A DNA stretch of 64,000 nucleotides from Bacillus oleivorans (GTDB lineage: Bacteria; Bacillota; Bacilli; Bacillales; JC228). Below, piece after piece: positions 46,903 through 57,409 of the stretch. The notes under the pieces are model-generated. The model did no database searches. It was given only the letters and a program-made list of their open reading frames with translations, and was not told the origin of the DNA. A program made the translations under genes and the position numbers. Within the stretch, counting starts at the first letter, position 1. Every line of letters begins with the position of its first letter. The stretch covers positions 124,001 through 188,000 of the forward strand of contig NZ_OAOP01000002.1 of NCBI RefSeq assembly GCF_900207585.1. Direction: 5' to 3'.

Positions 46903-47697
46903 TTGAAAAAGATTAAAGTTTGCATTGTGGACGATAATAGAGAGTTAGTAGGCTTAATTGAAGAATACGTCTCCGAACAGGAAGATATGGAAGTTGTGGG
47001 CGTAGCCAATAATGGCCAAGACTGTCTTCAGCTTTTAGAAGAAACTGAAGTAGACGTTTTAGTATTAGATATAATAATGCCACATCTTGATGGATTAGCT
47101 GTGTTAGAAAAGCTAAGAGAAAGCAGAAGATCTCCATTCCCAAATGTCATTATGCTGACAGCTTTTGGTCAGGAAGATGTCACGAAAAAAGCGGTTGAAT
47201 TAGGTGCGTCTTATTTTATTTTGAAACCGTTTGATATGGATAACCTCACAAATCATATCCGTCAGGTTGCCTCCAAAATGAGTAATAACGTGAAAAAATC
47301 AGTCGGACAATCCAGGCCATCTTCTCATTCTGAATCAAAAGGAAAAAATTTAGAAGGAAGTATTACCAGCATCATTCATGAAATCGGGGTACCGGCTCAT
47401 ATTAAGGGATATTTATACTTAAGAGAAGCGATTTCTATGGTTTATAAGGATATTGAGCTGCTAGGTTCGATTACCAAGGTGTTATACCCTGATATTGCGA
47501 AAAAGTATAATACTACTGCAAGCCGGGTAGAAAGGGCTATTCGTCATGCAATTGAAGTGGCTTGGAGCAGAGGAAATATTGATTCGATTTCTTCACTGTT
47601 TGGCTACACTGTAAGTATGTCTAAAGCCAAACCGACTAACTCGGAGTTTATTGCAATGGTGGCTGATAAGCTTCGTCTTGAACATAAAGCTTCATGA
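46903..47697 (+). CDS. spo0A: Sporulation master regulator Spo0A
   Basis: A 264-residue response regulator. Receiver domain has the acidic pair Asp10/Asp11, phosphoacceptor Asp56 in [12 protein letters not shown], and the switch Lys in ILKPFD. A linker (about 125-150) is followed by the Spo0A DNA-binding domain with [20 protein letters not shown] and [19 protein letters not shown]. The TTG start has GGAGGA 8 nt upstream. It directs entry into sporulation when phosphorylated by the phosphorelay. Confidence 0.98.
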   Translation: MKKIKVCIVDDNRELVGLIEEYVSEQEDMEVVGVANNGQDCLQLLEETEVDVLVLDIIMPHLDGLAVLEKLRESRRSPFPNVIMLTAFGQEDVTKKAVELGASYFILKPFDMDNLTNHIRQVASKMSNNVKKSVGQSRPSSHSESKGKNLEGSITSIIHEIGVPAHIKGYLYLREAISMVYKDIELLGSITKVLYPDIAKKYNTTASRVERAIRHAIEVAWSRGNIDSISSLFGYTVSMSKAKPTNSEFIAMVADKLRLEHKAS

Positions 47698-47861
47698 AAT
47701 GAATCCGATACATTTTTTTAAATGGAGTTGACTAGACCAGGTCTATCCACTATTCGTAATCTAGTATAAGGCTGTTCTTTTCTAGATCAATGATAAGTGG
47801 GTCAGGCCTTTTTTGCCTTTTTTAACCGATCAGAAAGCGTGGAACATCGAGGAGGTCGAGT

Positions 47862-48590
47862 ATGACGCTTATTTTCGCACATAGAGGATCGAGTAAGTCA
47901 GAACCTGAAAACACCATGCCTGCATTTAAACAGGCGTTAAAAGATGGGGCGGATGGAATTGAGTTAGATGTTCAGCTGACCAAGGATGGTCAAGTCGTTG
48001 TCATTCATGACGAAAAAGTAGACCGAACCACGAATGGGAAGGGATATGTAAAAGACTACTCGCTCTATGATTTACAAAAGCTTCATGTCCATAATCAAAC
48101 TTTACATAAAGTGGCAATCCCCACTTTAATAGAAGTATTTGAATGGCTAAACGGGAATGATTTAATCGTTAATATTGAATTAAAAAATGGAGTGATCCCT
48201 TACGAATCATTAGAGGAAAAAGTCATACAGCTGATTAGGCTGTATCGCTGCGAACAAAGAGTAATCCTTTCTTCGTTTAATCACTATAGTATCGTTCACT
48301 GTTTTCGGTTAGCTCCCGATATTGAAACTGCCCCGATCTATAAAAGCGGTATTTATATGCCTTGGGTCTATGCCCAAAGTATCGGCGCAAAGGGATTACA
48401 TCCCCACCATCTGGCAGCACCTGATGCGATGATCCAAGAGAGTTTGAAAAATGGAATTGCCGTTCGGCCATGGACGGTTAATAAAGAGAGAAGTATAAAG
48501 CGGTTACTCAAAGCAGGGTGTTCATCAATTATTACAGATTATCCCAAAAAAGCAGTTGAACTCCGAAATAAAATAAATAGAAACAGTTAA
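47862..48590 (+). CDS. Glycerophosphodiester phosphodiesterase
   Basis: A 242-residue GDPD-family TIM barrel protein without a signal peptide. Active-site blocks are FAHRGSSKSEPENTMPAF (residues 4-21) and DGIELDVQLTKDGQVVVIHDEKVDRTTNG (about 31-59). NIELK near 107 also binds metal. It hydrolyses glycerophosphodiesters to sn-glycerol 3-phosphate and an alcohol. Corresponds to YqiK, which has the same place in B. subtilis. GGAGGT precedes the ATG. Confidence 0.93.
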   Translation: MTLIFAHRGSSKSEPENTMPAFKQALKDGADGIELDVQLTKDGQVVVIHDEKVDRTTNGKGYVKDYSLYDLQKLHVHNQTLHKVAIPTLIEVFEWLNGNDLIVNIELKNGVIPYESLEEKVIQLIRLYRCEQRVILSSFNHYSIVHCFRLAPDIETAPIYKSGIYMPWVYAQSIGAKGLHPHHLAAPDAMIQESLKNGIAVRPWTVNKERSIKRLLKAGCSSIITDYPKKAVELRNKINRNS

Positions 48591-48599
48591 ACCATAATA

Positions 48600-48638
48600 A
48601 AAGAAACGACCCTTCAGATGGGTCGTTTCCTTATTATA
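48600..48638. terminator. Bidirectional terminator
   Basis: GAAACGACCC pairs perfectly with GGGTCGTTTC around TTCAGAT. It lies between the convergent phosphodiesterase and yqzF genes. Confidence 0.85.
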
Positions 48639-48642
48639 ATCG

Positions 48643-48873
48643 TTATCGGAACCGATTTTGAACTTTTCGGTTTTTTTTATCACGGCGAAAAATGAAACCT
48701 GCAATAAAACCAATACCGCCTACTGTAAGAACAAGGCCAAGTAAAAATTGGAGCCATAGATAGGGAATCGGTTCGTGTAAAATGGCGAAAACCGTATCAC
48801 GCATCCATTTGATCCCAACCCCTGCTAAAACTCCAGGAAAAACTAAAATCAGTAAAGCCACGATTCGGTCCAT
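48643..48873 (-). CDS. yqzF: DUF2627 membrane protein YqzF
   Basis: A 76-residue protein, MDRIVALLILVFPGVLAG.... Two membrane helices (about 3-18 and 38-60) and a basic C-terminus RRDKKNRKVQNRFR. GAGGAG lies 7 nt before the ATG at 48873; the upstream extension has no good site. It occupies the same place before bkdR as in B. subtilis. Function unknown. Confidence 0.85.
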   Translation of the reverse strand: MDRIVALLILVFPGVLAGVGIKWMRDTVFAILHEPIPYLWLQFLLGLVLTVGGIGFIAGFIFRRDKKNRKVQNRFR

Positions 48874-49065
48874 TTTGTATCTCCTCATATGTAAATCTTT
48901 CAGCAAGAATTCTTACATTTCCGTGCATGTGTCTCAGCACATAAGCTAAAGGTTTCTTTCATCTTATCATAGGAAGAATCAAAAATCATTTGTAAACTTC
49001 ATGTCTTTACATTAAAATGAAAGATATGAAATAATTTGCAAACCCTTACGAAGGTGTGAAAGAAT

Positions 49066-51123
49066 TTGCAGAATGTAATGATAGTTGGAGCGGGAAAGGG
49101 TGGAACGGAACTTCTTAAGATTTTACACGAAACAGAAATATTTACTGTTGTAGCCGTTATTGATGTGAGTGACGAAGCTCCAGGTATTATGTTAGCCCGT
49201 CAGCTGGGGATTCCCGTTTTTTCAGATTGGCGCCCCCATTTAACTAGTGAAATTGATATTGTGGTGGAGGTTACCGGGAAAGAAGAAGTATTTAATCAAA
49301 TAAGAGAAAAACGCAGCAAAGCCACGGTTGTTATTCCAGGAAGTGTAGCGTTTATTATTACTAAATTAATCAATGAGAAAAAGGATTTAATTCAGCAGTT
49401 ATTGCATGAATCAGATTTACGGGATCTGATTTTTAACTCAACCAATGACGGGATGATCGTTATTGATGTTGAATCCAAGATTGTTTTATATAATAAAAAT
49501 GCCGAGAAAATGGTTGGAGTCAAAAAAGAGGATGCCCTTGGCGTACATATTCAGAAAGTCATTCCTGACAGCGGACTGCCGAGAGTATTAACCAGCAAAG
49601 AAATAGAAGTCAATAGGGAACAGGTGTTAAAAAACGGAGTTAAAATCATTACTACCCGAATTCCGATGATTGATTCACAAGGCAAGTTATACGGGGCATT
49701 TGCTGTTTTTAAAAATATCACAGAGGTTGTTCATTTAGCTGAAGAGATCACCAACTTAAAAGAGGTTCAAACGATGCTTGAAGCGATAATCCTCTCGAGT
49801 GATGAAGCCATATCGGTTGTTGATGAACAAGGAAAAGGAATTTTGATTAATCCTGCCTATACAAGGCTTACTGGATTATCAAAAGAACAAGTGATTGGTC
49901 AGCCAGCAACTGCAGACATTTCAGAAGGAGAAAGTATGCATCTGAAAGTCTTGCAAACCCCAAAGCCGATTCGCGGAACAAGGATGAAGGTTGGACCCGG
50001 GAAAAAAGAAGTGGTTGTCAACGTCGCCCCCATTATCGTTGACGGGAAGCTTAAGGGCAGTGTGGGTGTCATTCATGACATGTCCGAAATTCAATCGTTA
50101 ACTAATGAGTTAAATAAAGCCAAGCAAATTATTCGCTCTCTGGAAGCGAAGTATACGTTTGATGATATTATCGGGCTGTCGGAAGAAATGCAAATTGCAA
50201 TTGAACAGGCGAGACTGGCAGCCAGAACGCCGATCACAATTCTCCTAAGAGGAGAATCTGGTACAGGCAAAGAGCTCTTTGCCCATGCTATACATAATGA
50301 CAGTAATCGTAAATACAACAAATTTGTCAGAGTAAATTGTGCTGCTATTTCAGAGTCACTGCTTGAAAGTGAACTTTTTGGTTATGAAGAAGGTGCTTTT
50401 TCTGGAGCAAAGAGGGGCGGGAAGAAAGGCCTTTTTGAAGAAGCACATAATGGCAGTATTTTTTTAGACGAAATCGGTGAATTATCCTTAAATACACAAG
50501 CGAAACTATTAAGAGTGCTTCAGGAAAATGAAATCATCCGAGTTGGCGGAACAAAGCCAATCCCCATTAATGTTCGGGTAATTGCCGCCACCAATCTCAA
50601 CTTAGAGAAAGGGATGGCAGAAGGAAGGTTTCGGGAAGATTTATATTACCGGTTAAATCGGATGCCAATTCATATTCCGCCGTTACATCAGAGGAAACAA
50701 GACATTCCTTTACTATGTAAAAGGCTATTACAGAAAATCAATCAAGAATATGGGCGAAATATCGAAAAAGTAAGTGAAGCAGCTCTTGAAAAATTAATGG
50801 ATTATAATTGGCCGGGAAATGTCAGAGAGTTAGAAAATGTTTTGGGACGAGCGGTCATTTTCATGAAATTTCATGAAAAAGTTCTGAAAGCAGCGCATAT
50901 TCCGGCTTTAGGAAGTAAAGAAGCGGATGTCATTAATCCTGGCTTAAATGAATTATTAGGTCATGAAAATAAAAATTTGACGGATCTATTAGACCAATAT
51001 GAAAAAATGGTGATTATAGAACGTCTTGAGAAGTGTAATGGCAATAAGACAGCCTGTGCTAAATTATTAGGTATATCGATACGAAGCCTCTATTACAAAA
51101 TAGAAAAATGGGAACTTGAATAA
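49066..51123 (+). CDS. bkdR: Sigma-54-dependent regulator BkdR
   Basis: A 685-residue enhancer-binding protein activating the bkd operon. The N-terminal [13 protein letters not shown] (residues 5-17) looks like a nucleotide-binding fold. Two PAS-like segments lie at about 115-225 and 235-345. AAA+ domain: Walker [13 protein letters not shown] near 396, [10 protein letters not shown] near 443 (a variant of the sigma-54 contact loop GAFTGA), Walker [10 protein letters not shown] near 465. A Fis-type helix-turn-helix is at the C-terminus. TTG start with GAAGGTG upstream. Confidence 0.95.
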   Translation: MQNVMIVGAGKGGTELLKILHETEIFTVVAVIDVSDEAPGIMLARQLGIPVFSDWRPHLTSEIDIVVEVTGKEEVFNQIREKRSKATVVIPGSVAFIITKLINEKKDLIQQLLHESDLRDLIFNSTNDGMIVIDVESKIVLYNKNAEKMVGVKKEDALGVHIQKVIPDSGLPRVLTSKEIEVNREQVLKNGVKIITTRIPMIDSQGKLYGAFAVFKNITEVVHLAEEITNLKEVQTMLEAIILSSDEAISVVDEQGKGILINPAYTRLTGLSKEQVIGQPATADISEGESMHLKVLQTPKPIRGTRMKVGPGKKEVVVNVAPIIVDGKLKGSVGVIHDMSEIQSLTNELNKAKQIIRSLEAKYTFDDIIGLSEEMQIAIEQARLAARTPITILLRGESGTGKELFAHAIHNDSNRKYNKFVRVNCAAISESLLESELFGYEEGAFSGAKRGGKKGLFEEAHNGSIFLDEIGELSLNTQAKLLRVLQENEIIRVGGTKPIPINVRVIAATNLNLEKGMAEGRFREDLYYRLNRMPIHIPPLHQRKQDIPLLCKRLLQKINQEYGRNIEKVSEAALEKLMDYNWPGNVRELENVLGRAVIFMKFHEKVLKAAHIPALGSKEADVINPGLNELLGHENKNLTDLLDQYEKMVIIERLEKCNGNKTACAKLLGISIRSLYYKIEKWELE

Positions 51124-51181
51124 TATTGCCTGCAGTTTTTTTCATACTGTGCAGTTACTTGCTTGATTTAGAATAAAAAAA

Positions 51182-51195
51182 GTAAAGCGCTTACA
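51182..51195 (+). promoter_or_regulatory. Possible CcpA (cre) site
   Basis: GTAAAGCGCTTACA matches 12 of 14 positions of the cre consensus TGWAANCGNTNWCA, with the palindromic AAGCGCTT centre. It lies 11 bp upstream of the sigma-54 promoter. Confidence 0.45.
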
Positions 51196-51205
51196 TTTTT
51201 GTTTG

Positions 51206-51224
51206 TTGGCACGATTCTTGCATT
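51206..51224 (+). promoter_or_regulatory. Sigma-54 (-24/-12) promoter of the bkd operon
   Basis: TTGGCACGATTCTTGCATT carries both invariant blocks: TGGCAC at 51207-51212 and TTGCAT at 51218-51223, with the standard 5-bp gap. It lies between bkdR, which encodes the matching activator, and bcd. Confidence 0.9.
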
Positions 51225-51364
51225 AAAATAGAGGCAGAGAATTTTTTATGAAGCTTACCTCTTTCATAAACTATTTCCTCAAGGCTCAACAAATGATGAT
51301 AACGAATGTTTTTCGTTTGTTTAGTGATAAAAATCAAATTCACAGACTTAAGGAGGAGATTTGC

Positions 51365-52462
51365 ATGGAAATTTTTAAAAACATGGAAATGTACGATTAT
51401 GAACAATTAGTATTTTGTCAGGATAAAGCATCAGGGTTAAAAGCGATTATTGCCATTCATGATACAACATTAGGGCCAGCCCTTGGCGGTACCAGAATGT
51501 GGACTTATGAAAGTGAAGAGGCCGCGATTATTGATGCCCTTCGTCTTGCGAAAGGAATGACTTATAAAAATGCAGCTGCAGGATTAAATCTTGGCGGCGG
51601 TAAAACAGTCATCATTGGCGACCCAAGGAAAGATAAAAATGAAGAAATGTTCCGTGCATTCGGCCGTTATATTCAAGGTCTTAATGGCCGTTATATCACG
51701 GCTGAGGATGTCGGGACAACTGTGGAAGATATGGATCTTATTCACGAAGAAACTGATTTTGTCACTGGCATTTCACCAGCATTTGGTTCGTCCGGGAATC
51801 CTTCTCCAGTCACAGCATATGGTGTCTACCGAGGTATGAAGGCTGCTGCCAAAGAAGCTTTTGGTTCAGATTCATTAGAAGGCAAAGTTGTGGCTGTTCA
51901 AGGTGTGGGAAATGTAGCCTATACATTGTGCCAATATTTACACGATGAAGGAGCTCAGCTGATAGTAACGGATATTCATAAAGATGCGGTTCAAAGAGCC
52001 GTTGAAAATTTTGGAGCAAAAGCTGTCGGCCCAGATGAAATCTATTCAGTGGAATGCGATATTTTTGCACCATGTGCACTTGGAGCCATTATTAATGATG
52101 AAACGATTAATCAACTGAATGCAAAGGTTATTGCGGGGTCAGCCAATAATCAGCTGAAAGAGACGCGTCACGGTGACATCATTCATGAAATGGGAATTGT
52201 TTATGCGCCAGACTATGTCATTAATGCGGGCGGTGTCATAAACGTGGCAGACGAGCTCTATGGTTATAATCGCGACCGTGCGATGAAAAAGGTAGAGCAA
52301 ATTTATAACAATATTGAAAAAGTAATTGAAATATCCAAACGTGACAACATTCCTACTTATGTGGCAGCAGACCGTATGGCGGAAGAGCGGATCGAAAAAC
52401 TGAAAAAGTCTAGATCGACCTTTTTGCAAAATGGCCATCATATTCTGAGCAGACGGAAGTAG
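51365..52462 (+). CDS. bcd: Leucine (branched-chain amino acid) dehydrogenase
   Basis: A 365-residue NAD-dependent dehydrogenase that deaminates leucine, valine and isoleucine to 2-oxo acids. [10 protein letters not shown] near residues 39-48. Catalytic Lys80 in NLGGGKTVI. Rossmann motif VQGVGNVAY near 178. AGGAGGAG lies 6 nt before the ATG at 51365; the frame extends 39 codons upstream into the leader and is probably not translated. First gene of the sigma-54 operon. Confidence 0.95.
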   Translation: MEIFKNMEMYDYEQLVFCQDKASGLKAIIAIHDTTLGPALGGTRMWTYESEEAAIIDALRLAKGMTYKNAAAGLNLGGGKTVIIGDPRKDKNEEMFRAFGRYIQGLNGRYITAEDVGTTVEDMDLIHEETDFVTGISPAFGSSGNPSPVTAYGVYRGMKAAAKEAFGSDSLEGKVVAVQGVGNVAYTLCQYLHDEGAQLIVTDIHKDAVQRAVENFGAKAVGPDEIYSVECDIFAPCALGAIINDETINQLNAKVIAGSANNQLKETRHGDIIHEMGIVYAPDYVINAGGVINVADELYGYNRDRAMKKVEQIYNNIEKVIEISKRDNIPTYVAADRMAEERIEKLKKSRSTFLQNGHHILSRRK

Positions 52463-52531
52463 GAACCAGAATAGGCGTATTGCCGAGAAAAGAAGCGCTT
52501 ATATTTAAGGATTAGTGGAGGAGTGAAATAA

Positions 52532-53953
52532 GTGGCTACTGAATATGATCTTGTCATTTTAGGTGGAGGGACGGGCGGCTATGTTGCGGCAATTCGTGCT
52601 TCACAGCTCGGTTTAAAGACAGCCATCGTCGAGAAAGGAAAACTTGGCGGAACTTGCCTTCACAAAGGCTGTATCCCATCTAAGGCTCTTTTAAGAAGTG
52701 CAGAAGTATATCGGACAGCCAAAGAAGGCGATAAATTTGGCGTCGAAATTAGTGATGTGACATTAAATTTTTCGAAAGTACAAGACAGAAAAGCTGCGAT
52801 TGTATCCCAGCTTCATAAAGGAGTACAGCACCTCATGAAACAGGGGAAAATTGATGTCTACGAAGGATTTGGCAGAATTCTGGGTCCTTCGATATTTTCT
52901 CCGATGCCTGGTTCCATCTCAGTTGAATTTGAAGATGGAAAAGAAAGTGAAATTTTGATTCCAAAAAACGTAATTATTGCTACAGGTTCAAGACCAAGAA
53001 CACTCCCTGGACTCGAAGTTGACCCAGATTATGTGCTTACCTCAGATGAAGTGCTAGAACTCGAACATTTACCAAAATCCATTATTATTGTGGGCGGCGG
53101 GGTCATCGGGATCGAATGGGCATCAATGCTTCATGATTTTGGAGTTGAGGTTACAGTTCTTGAGTATGCAGATCGTATTATACCTACTGAAGACGAAGAA
53201 ATATCGAAAGAAATGCAGCGGCTAATGAAGAAAAAAGGCGTTAACATCGTTACAAAAGCGAAAGTCCTTCCTGAAACGCTAGTTAAAGATAACGGAGTCC
53301 GTATTGCTGCAGAAGTAAAAGGAGAGGAACGTTCTTTTGCAGCCGACAAAATTCTCGTCTCAGTCGGACGAGAAGCCAATCTCAGCGGGATTGGGCTTGA
53401 GAATACGGAAATTAAAATTGAAAAAGGAGTTATTGTCACAAATTCCTTTTACCAAACAAAAGAATCACATATTTATGCAATTGGTGATTGTATAGGCGGT
53501 CTTCAGCTTGCACATGTAGCCAGTCATGAAGGGATTGTGGCAGTAGAACATATAGCAGGAAAGTCTCCTGATCCTCTCGATTATAATCTTATTTCAAAAT
53601 GTATTTATTCAAGCCCTGAGGTTGCTTCTGTCGGTCTCACAGAGCAACAGGCTAAGGATCAAAATTTTAATATAAAAGTAGGGAAATTTTCATTCAGGGC
53701 TATTGGAAAAGCATTAGTTTTCGGTGAATCCGATGGTTTTGTCAAAATTATTGCTGATAAGGACACTGATGATATTCTCGGTGTTCATATGATTGGACCC
53801 CATGTTACCGATATGATATCGGAGGCGGGGCTTGCCAAAGTATTAGATGCCACTCCTTGGGAAGTCGCCCATACCATTCATCCGCATCCAACCTTATCGG
53901 AAGCAATTGGGGAAGCAGCTTTAGCTGTAGATGGGTTAGCACTTCATGCTTAA
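52532..53953 (+). CDS. lpdV: Dihydrolipoyl dehydrogenase (E3) of the branched-chain 2-oxoacid complex
   Basis: A 473-residue flavoprotein that reoxidises lipoamide. FAD motif ILGGGTGGYVAAI (residues 9-21). Redox disulfide GGTCLHKGCIPSKA near 38-51. NAD motif VVGGGVIGIEWA near 185. C-terminal catalytic HPHPTLSEAIGEA near 448. The GTG start has GGAGGAG upstream. In B. subtilis ptb and buk flank bcd in this operon; here lpdV follows bcd directly. Confidence 0.95.
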   Translation: MATEYDLVILGGGTGGYVAAIRASQLGLKTAIVEKGKLGGTCLHKGCIPSKALLRSAEVYRTAKEGDKFGVEISDVTLNFSKVQDRKAAIVSQLHKGVQHLMKQGKIDVYEGFGRILGPSIFSPMPGSISVEFEDGKESEILIPKNVIIATGSRPRTLPGLEVDPDYVLTSDEVLELEHLPKSIIIVGGGVIGIEWASMLHDFGVEVTVLEYADRIIPTEDEEISKEMQRLMKKKGVNIVTKAKVLPETLVKDNGVRIAAEVKGEERSFAADKILVSVGREANLSGIGLENTEIKIEKGVIVTNSFYQTKESHIYAIGDCIGGLQLAHVASHEGIVAVEHIAGKSPDPLDYNLISKCIYSSPEVASVGLTEQQAKDQNFNIKVGKFSFRAIGKALVFGESDGFVKIIADKDTDDILGVHMIGPHVTDMISEAGLAKVLDATPWEVAHTIHPHPTLSEAIGEAALAVDGLALHA

Positions 53954-53981
53954 GTTTAATGAAAAAGAGGGGGTAATTGAT

Positions 53982-54980
53982 ATGGCTGAAAACCGCCACC
54001 AAAGATTAGGACTTTCTGATGAAACTGTTTTAGAAATGTATGAAACGATGCTCCTTGCACGACGATTAGACGAAAGACAATGGCTATTAAACCGGTCTGG
54101 GAAAATCCCATTTGTTATCTCATGTCAGGGACAGGAAGGCGCTCAGGTAGGAGCTGCTTTTGCTCTTGACCGTTCCAAAGACTATGTGCTTCCCTACTAT
54201 CGTGACTTAGGCGTGGTTTTATCATTTGGAATGACAGCTAAGGAAGTCATGCTTTCTGCGTTTGCAAAGAAAGAGGATCCAAATTCAGGGGGCCGGCAAA
54301 TGCCTGGTCACTTTGGGCAAAAGATAAACAGAATTGTAACCGGATCTTCCCCTGTAACAACACAAGTTCCACACGCAGTCGGAATTGCGTTAGCCGGAAA
54401 AATGGAGAAGAAGGACTTTGTCTCATTTGTTACATTTGGAGAAGGTTCATCGAATCAGGGGGATTTTCACGAAGGAGCAAACTTTGCCGGAGTTCATAAA
54501 TTACCTGTTATATTTATGTGTGAAAATAATAAATACGCGATTTCTGTGCCAATTGAAAAACAATTAGCCTGCGAAAAAGTTTCAGATCGCGCAATTGGCT
54601 ATGGAATGCCTGGTTTTACCATCGATGGAAATGACCCTCTTGAAGTTTATGCAGCAGTCAAAGAAGCAGCAGACCGCGGCAGACGCGGCGAAGGTCCTAC
54701 TCTAATCGAAGCCGTATCATACCGTTTAACTCCTCACTCAAGTGATGATGATGATCGCAGCTACCGTGCTGCTGAAGAAGTGACAGAAGCCAAAACGAAG
54801 GATCCTATTATCACTTTTGCATCGTATTTAAAAGAGACTGGTGTGATGGATGAGGACAAAGAAAAGGCGATCGGTGACCGGGTGATGCAAATCGTTAACG
54901 AAGCTACTGATTATGCAGAAACCGCACCATATGCCGAACCAGAACATGCATTAAAATACGTTTATGCGGAAGCTGAATAG
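53982..54980 (+). CDS. bkdAA: Branched-chain 2-oxoacid dehydrogenase E1 alpha
   Basis: A 332-residue thiamine diphosphate-dependent subunit. ThDP motif FVTFGEGSSNQGDFHEG near residues 148-164. SYRLTPHSSDDDDRSYR near 245 is typical of the branched-chain class. GAGGGGG precedes the ATG at 53982. The frame runs 12 codons further upstream into lpdV and is not needed. Works with E1 beta to decarboxylate branched 2-oxo acids. Confidence 0.95.
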   Translation: MAENRHQRLGLSDETVLEMYETMLLARRLDERQWLLNRSGKIPFVISCQGQEGAQVGAAFALDRSKDYVLPYYRDLGVVLSFGMTAKEVMLSAFAKKEDPNSGGRQMPGHFGQKINRIVTGSSPVTTQVPHAVGIALAGKMEKKDFVSFVTFGEGSSNQGDFHEGANFAGVHKLPVIFMCENNKYAISVPIEKQLACEKVSDRAIGYGMPGFTIDGNDPLEVYAAVKEAADRGRRGEGPTLIEAVSYRLTPHSSDDDDRSYRAAEEVTEAKTKDPIITFASYLKETGVMDEDKEKAIGDRVMQIVNEATDYAETAPYAEPEHALKYVYAEAE

Positions 54981-54992
54981 GGGGAAGGGAAA

Positions 54993-55976
54993 ATGGCTGT
55001 CATTTCTTTTATAGATTCGATAAAAATGGCGATAAAAGAGGAAATGGAACGGGATTCCAAGGTCTTTGTTTTAGGAGAGGATGTAGGAAGAAAAGGTGGT
55101 GTATTTAAGGCAACTGAAGGACTATATGAAAAGTTCGGGGAAGAGCGTGTCATTGATACTCCTTTAGCTGAATCTGCGATTGCCGGTGTTGCTATAGGGG
55201 CGGCCATGTACGGAATGCGGCCGATTGCCGAAATGCAATTTGCTGATTTTATCATGCCTGCTGTAAATCAGATTATTTCAGAAGCGGCCAGAATCCGATA
55301 TCGTTCCAATAATGATTGGAACTGTCCCCTTGTCGTCAGAGCTCCATTTGGCGGAGGGATTCATGGTGCGTTATATCACTCTCAATCAGTCGAAGCTGTA
55401 TTTGCTAATCAGCCTGGATTAAAAATTGTGATTCCTTCCACCCCTTATGATGCCAAAGGATTATTGAAAGCAGCAATCCGTGACGAAGATCCAGTCCTCT
55501 TTTTTGAACATAAACGGGCCTATCGCTTAATTAAAGGAGAAGTTCCTCAAGATGATTATGTTTTGCCGATCGGAAAAGCCGATGTGAAACGCGAAGGGGA
55601 AGATATCACAGTTATTACATATGGTCTTTGTGTCCATTTTGCACTTCAGGCAGCAGAAAGACTCGCCGAAGATGGGATATCCGCCCATATTTTAGACTTA
55701 CGAACTGTTTATCCGCTTGACCGGGAAGCAATTGTGCAAGCAGCATCTAAGACAGGGAAAGTATTGCTTGTAACGGAGGATAACCTAGAGGGAAGCATTA
55801 TGAGTGAAGTTTCAGCGATTATTGCAGAGGAATGTTTATTTGATCTAGATGCACCGATAAAACGCTTAGCAGGTCCGGATGTTCCTGCCATGCCTTATGC
55901 CCCTACAATGGAAAAATTCTTTATGGTTAATCCTGAAAAAATTGAAAAAGCGATGAGAGAACTAGCCGAATTTTAA
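54993..55976 (+). CDS. bkdAB: Branched-chain 2-oxoacid dehydrogenase E1 beta
   Basis: A 327-residue transketolase-like subunit. VFVLGEDVGRKGGVFKATEGL near residues 24-44. RAPFGGGIHGALYHSQSVEA near 114-133. DLRTVYPLD near 230. GGGGGAAG-type site before the ATG, 12 nt after bkdAA. Pairs with E1 alpha in an alpha2beta2 enzyme. Confidence 0.96.
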   Translation: MAVISFIDSIKMAIKEEMERDSKVFVLGEDVGRKGGVFKATEGLYEKFGEERVIDTPLAESAIAGVAIGAAMYGMRPIAEMQFADFIMPAVNQIISEAARIRYRSNNDWNCPLVVRAPFGGGIHGALYHSQSVEAVFANQPGLKIVIPSTPYDAKGLLKAAIRDEDPVLFFEHKRAYRLIKGEVPQDDYVLPIGKADVKREGEDITVITYGLCVHFALQAAERLAEDGISAHILDLRTVYPLDREAIVQAASKTGKVLLVTEDNLEGSIMSEVSAIIAEECLFDLDAPIKRLAGPDVPAMPYAPTMEKFFMVNPEKIEKAMRELAEF

Positions 55977-56003
55977 AATTTGAGCAAAGGAGGTCAAAAG
56001 TAC

Positions 56004-57275
56004 ATGGGTATTGAACAAATGAAAATGCCTCAGCTCGGGGAAAGTGTCACAGAAGGAACAATTTCCAGATGGCTTGTTTCTGTGGGGGACCATGTCAATA
56101 AATACGATCCGATTGCAGAAGTGATGACGGATAAAGTTAATGCTGAAGTGCCATCCTCCTTCACCGGAACAATCAAACAATTAGTAGCAAATGAAGGAGA
56201 TACCCTTGCCGTCGGTGAGATTATCTGTTCAATCGAGGTTGAAGGCGGAACGTTGAATCAGGATCCTGTACCTGAACCTAAGGCTGCTGAGGTAAAAGAA
56301 GCTGAATTCAATGAAGAAACCGGAACTGCACCTATAAAAGCAAGATACTCACCTGCTGTTCTTAAACTTTCACAAGAGCACGGAATTGATTTAAATCAAG
56401 TAAAAGGAACCGGAGCGGGTGGACGTATTACTCGTAAGGATTTGCAAAATTTAATTGAATCAGGAAATATTCCTGCACCAGGTCATACTCTGATTGATAG
56501 GACAGAAACGGGTTCCAAATCAGAAGAGACTGCGAAGTCTCAGCCAGCAGTTCCGCAACAGACTGCTGCCCCTGGTGACATTGAAATTCCAGTTACTGGT
56601 GTCCGCAAAGCGATAGCTGCTAATATGTTGAAGAGTAAGCACGAAATCCCGCATGCCTGGACGATGATGGAAGTGGATGTAACCAATCTCGTCGCTTACA
56701 GAGATTCAATTAAACGGGAGTTCAAACAAAAAGAAGGCTTTAATTTAACTTATTTTGCTTTCTTTGTAAAAGCTGTTGCTCAAAGTCTCAAAGAATTTCC
56801 GCAGATTAACTCGACTTGGGCGGGAGACAAAATTATTCAACGAAAAGATATTAATATCTCAATTGCGGTAGCAACTGAGGATGCACTGTATGTGCCAGTG
56901 ATTAAGCAAGCTGACGAAAAATCAATCAAAGGGATTGCCAGAGAAATTAATGACTTGGCGGTAAAGGTTAGAACGAATAAGCTGACAGCTGATGATATGA
57001 AGGGCGGAACCTTTACGGTTAATAACACTGGCTCCTTCGGTTCGGTTCAATCGATGGGAATCATTAATCACCCGCAAGCCGCAATTCTCCAAGTAGAATC
57101 GATTGTGAAGCGGCCAGTCGTGATGAATAATGGAATGATTGCTGTAAGAGACATGGTGAATTTATGTATGTCATTGGATCACCGCGTGTTAGATGGTTTA
57201 GTTTGCGGAAGATTTCTGCAGCGGGTGAAAGAGATTTTAGAAAATATCGACCCAAAGACAACTTCGGTTTATTAA
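56004..57275 (+). CDS. bkdB: Branched-chain 2-oxoacid dehydrogenase E2 (dihydrolipoyl acyltransferase)
   Basis: A 423-residue core subunit. One lipoyl domain with the lipoylated lysine in VMTDKVNAEVPS (Lys44). A peripheral subunit-binding domain near 113-150 (YSPAVLKLSQEHGIDLNQVKG). The catalytic acyltransferase domain has the active His in SLDHRVLDG near 393. It makes isobutyryl-, isovaleryl- and 2-methylbutyryl-CoA, primers for branched fatty acids. AGGAGG precedes the ATG; an earlier in-frame start overlaps that site. Confidence 0.95.
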   Translation: MGIEQMKMPQLGESVTEGTISRWLVSVGDHVNKYDPIAEVMTDKVNAEVPSSFTGTIKQLVANEGDTLAVGEIICSIEVEGGTLNQDPVPEPKAAEVKEAEFNEETGTAPIKARYSPAVLKLSQEHGIDLNQVKGTGAGGRITRKDLQNLIESGNIPAPGHTLIDRTETGSKSEETAKSQPAVPQQTAAPGDIEIPVTGVRKAIAANMLKSKHEIPHAWTMMEVDVTNLVAYRDSIKREFKQKEGFNLTYFAFFVKAVAQSLKEFPQINSTWAGDKIIQRKDINISIAVATEDALYVPVIKQADEKSIKGIAREINDLAVKVRTNKLTADDMKGGTFTVNNTGSFGSVQSMGIINHPQAAILQVESIVKRPVVMNNGMIAVRDMVNLCMSLDHRVLDGLVCGRFLQRVKEILENIDPKTTSVY

Positions 57276-57278
57276 GAT

Positions 57279-57316
57279 AAAACGATAGGCTGCCTAAGAT
57301 GCCTATCGTTTTTTCC
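57279..57316 (+). terminator. Terminator of the bkd operon
   Basis: AACGATAGGC pairs perfectly with GCCTATCGTT around a 10-nt loop, followed by TTTTT. Confidence 0.88.
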
Positions 57317-57409
57317 AATTCTGCTTCAGTCTAGTAAAAGAATCCAAACAATAAGACATGAGAATCAGGGAATAGTAAACAAAAGAATCCCTTTAAAGGA
57401 GTGACAAAT

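Noticed and set aside
47745-47825. Terminator after spo0A
   Set aside because: T-runs and GGCC segments occur but no stable stem directly before a T-run could be drawn.
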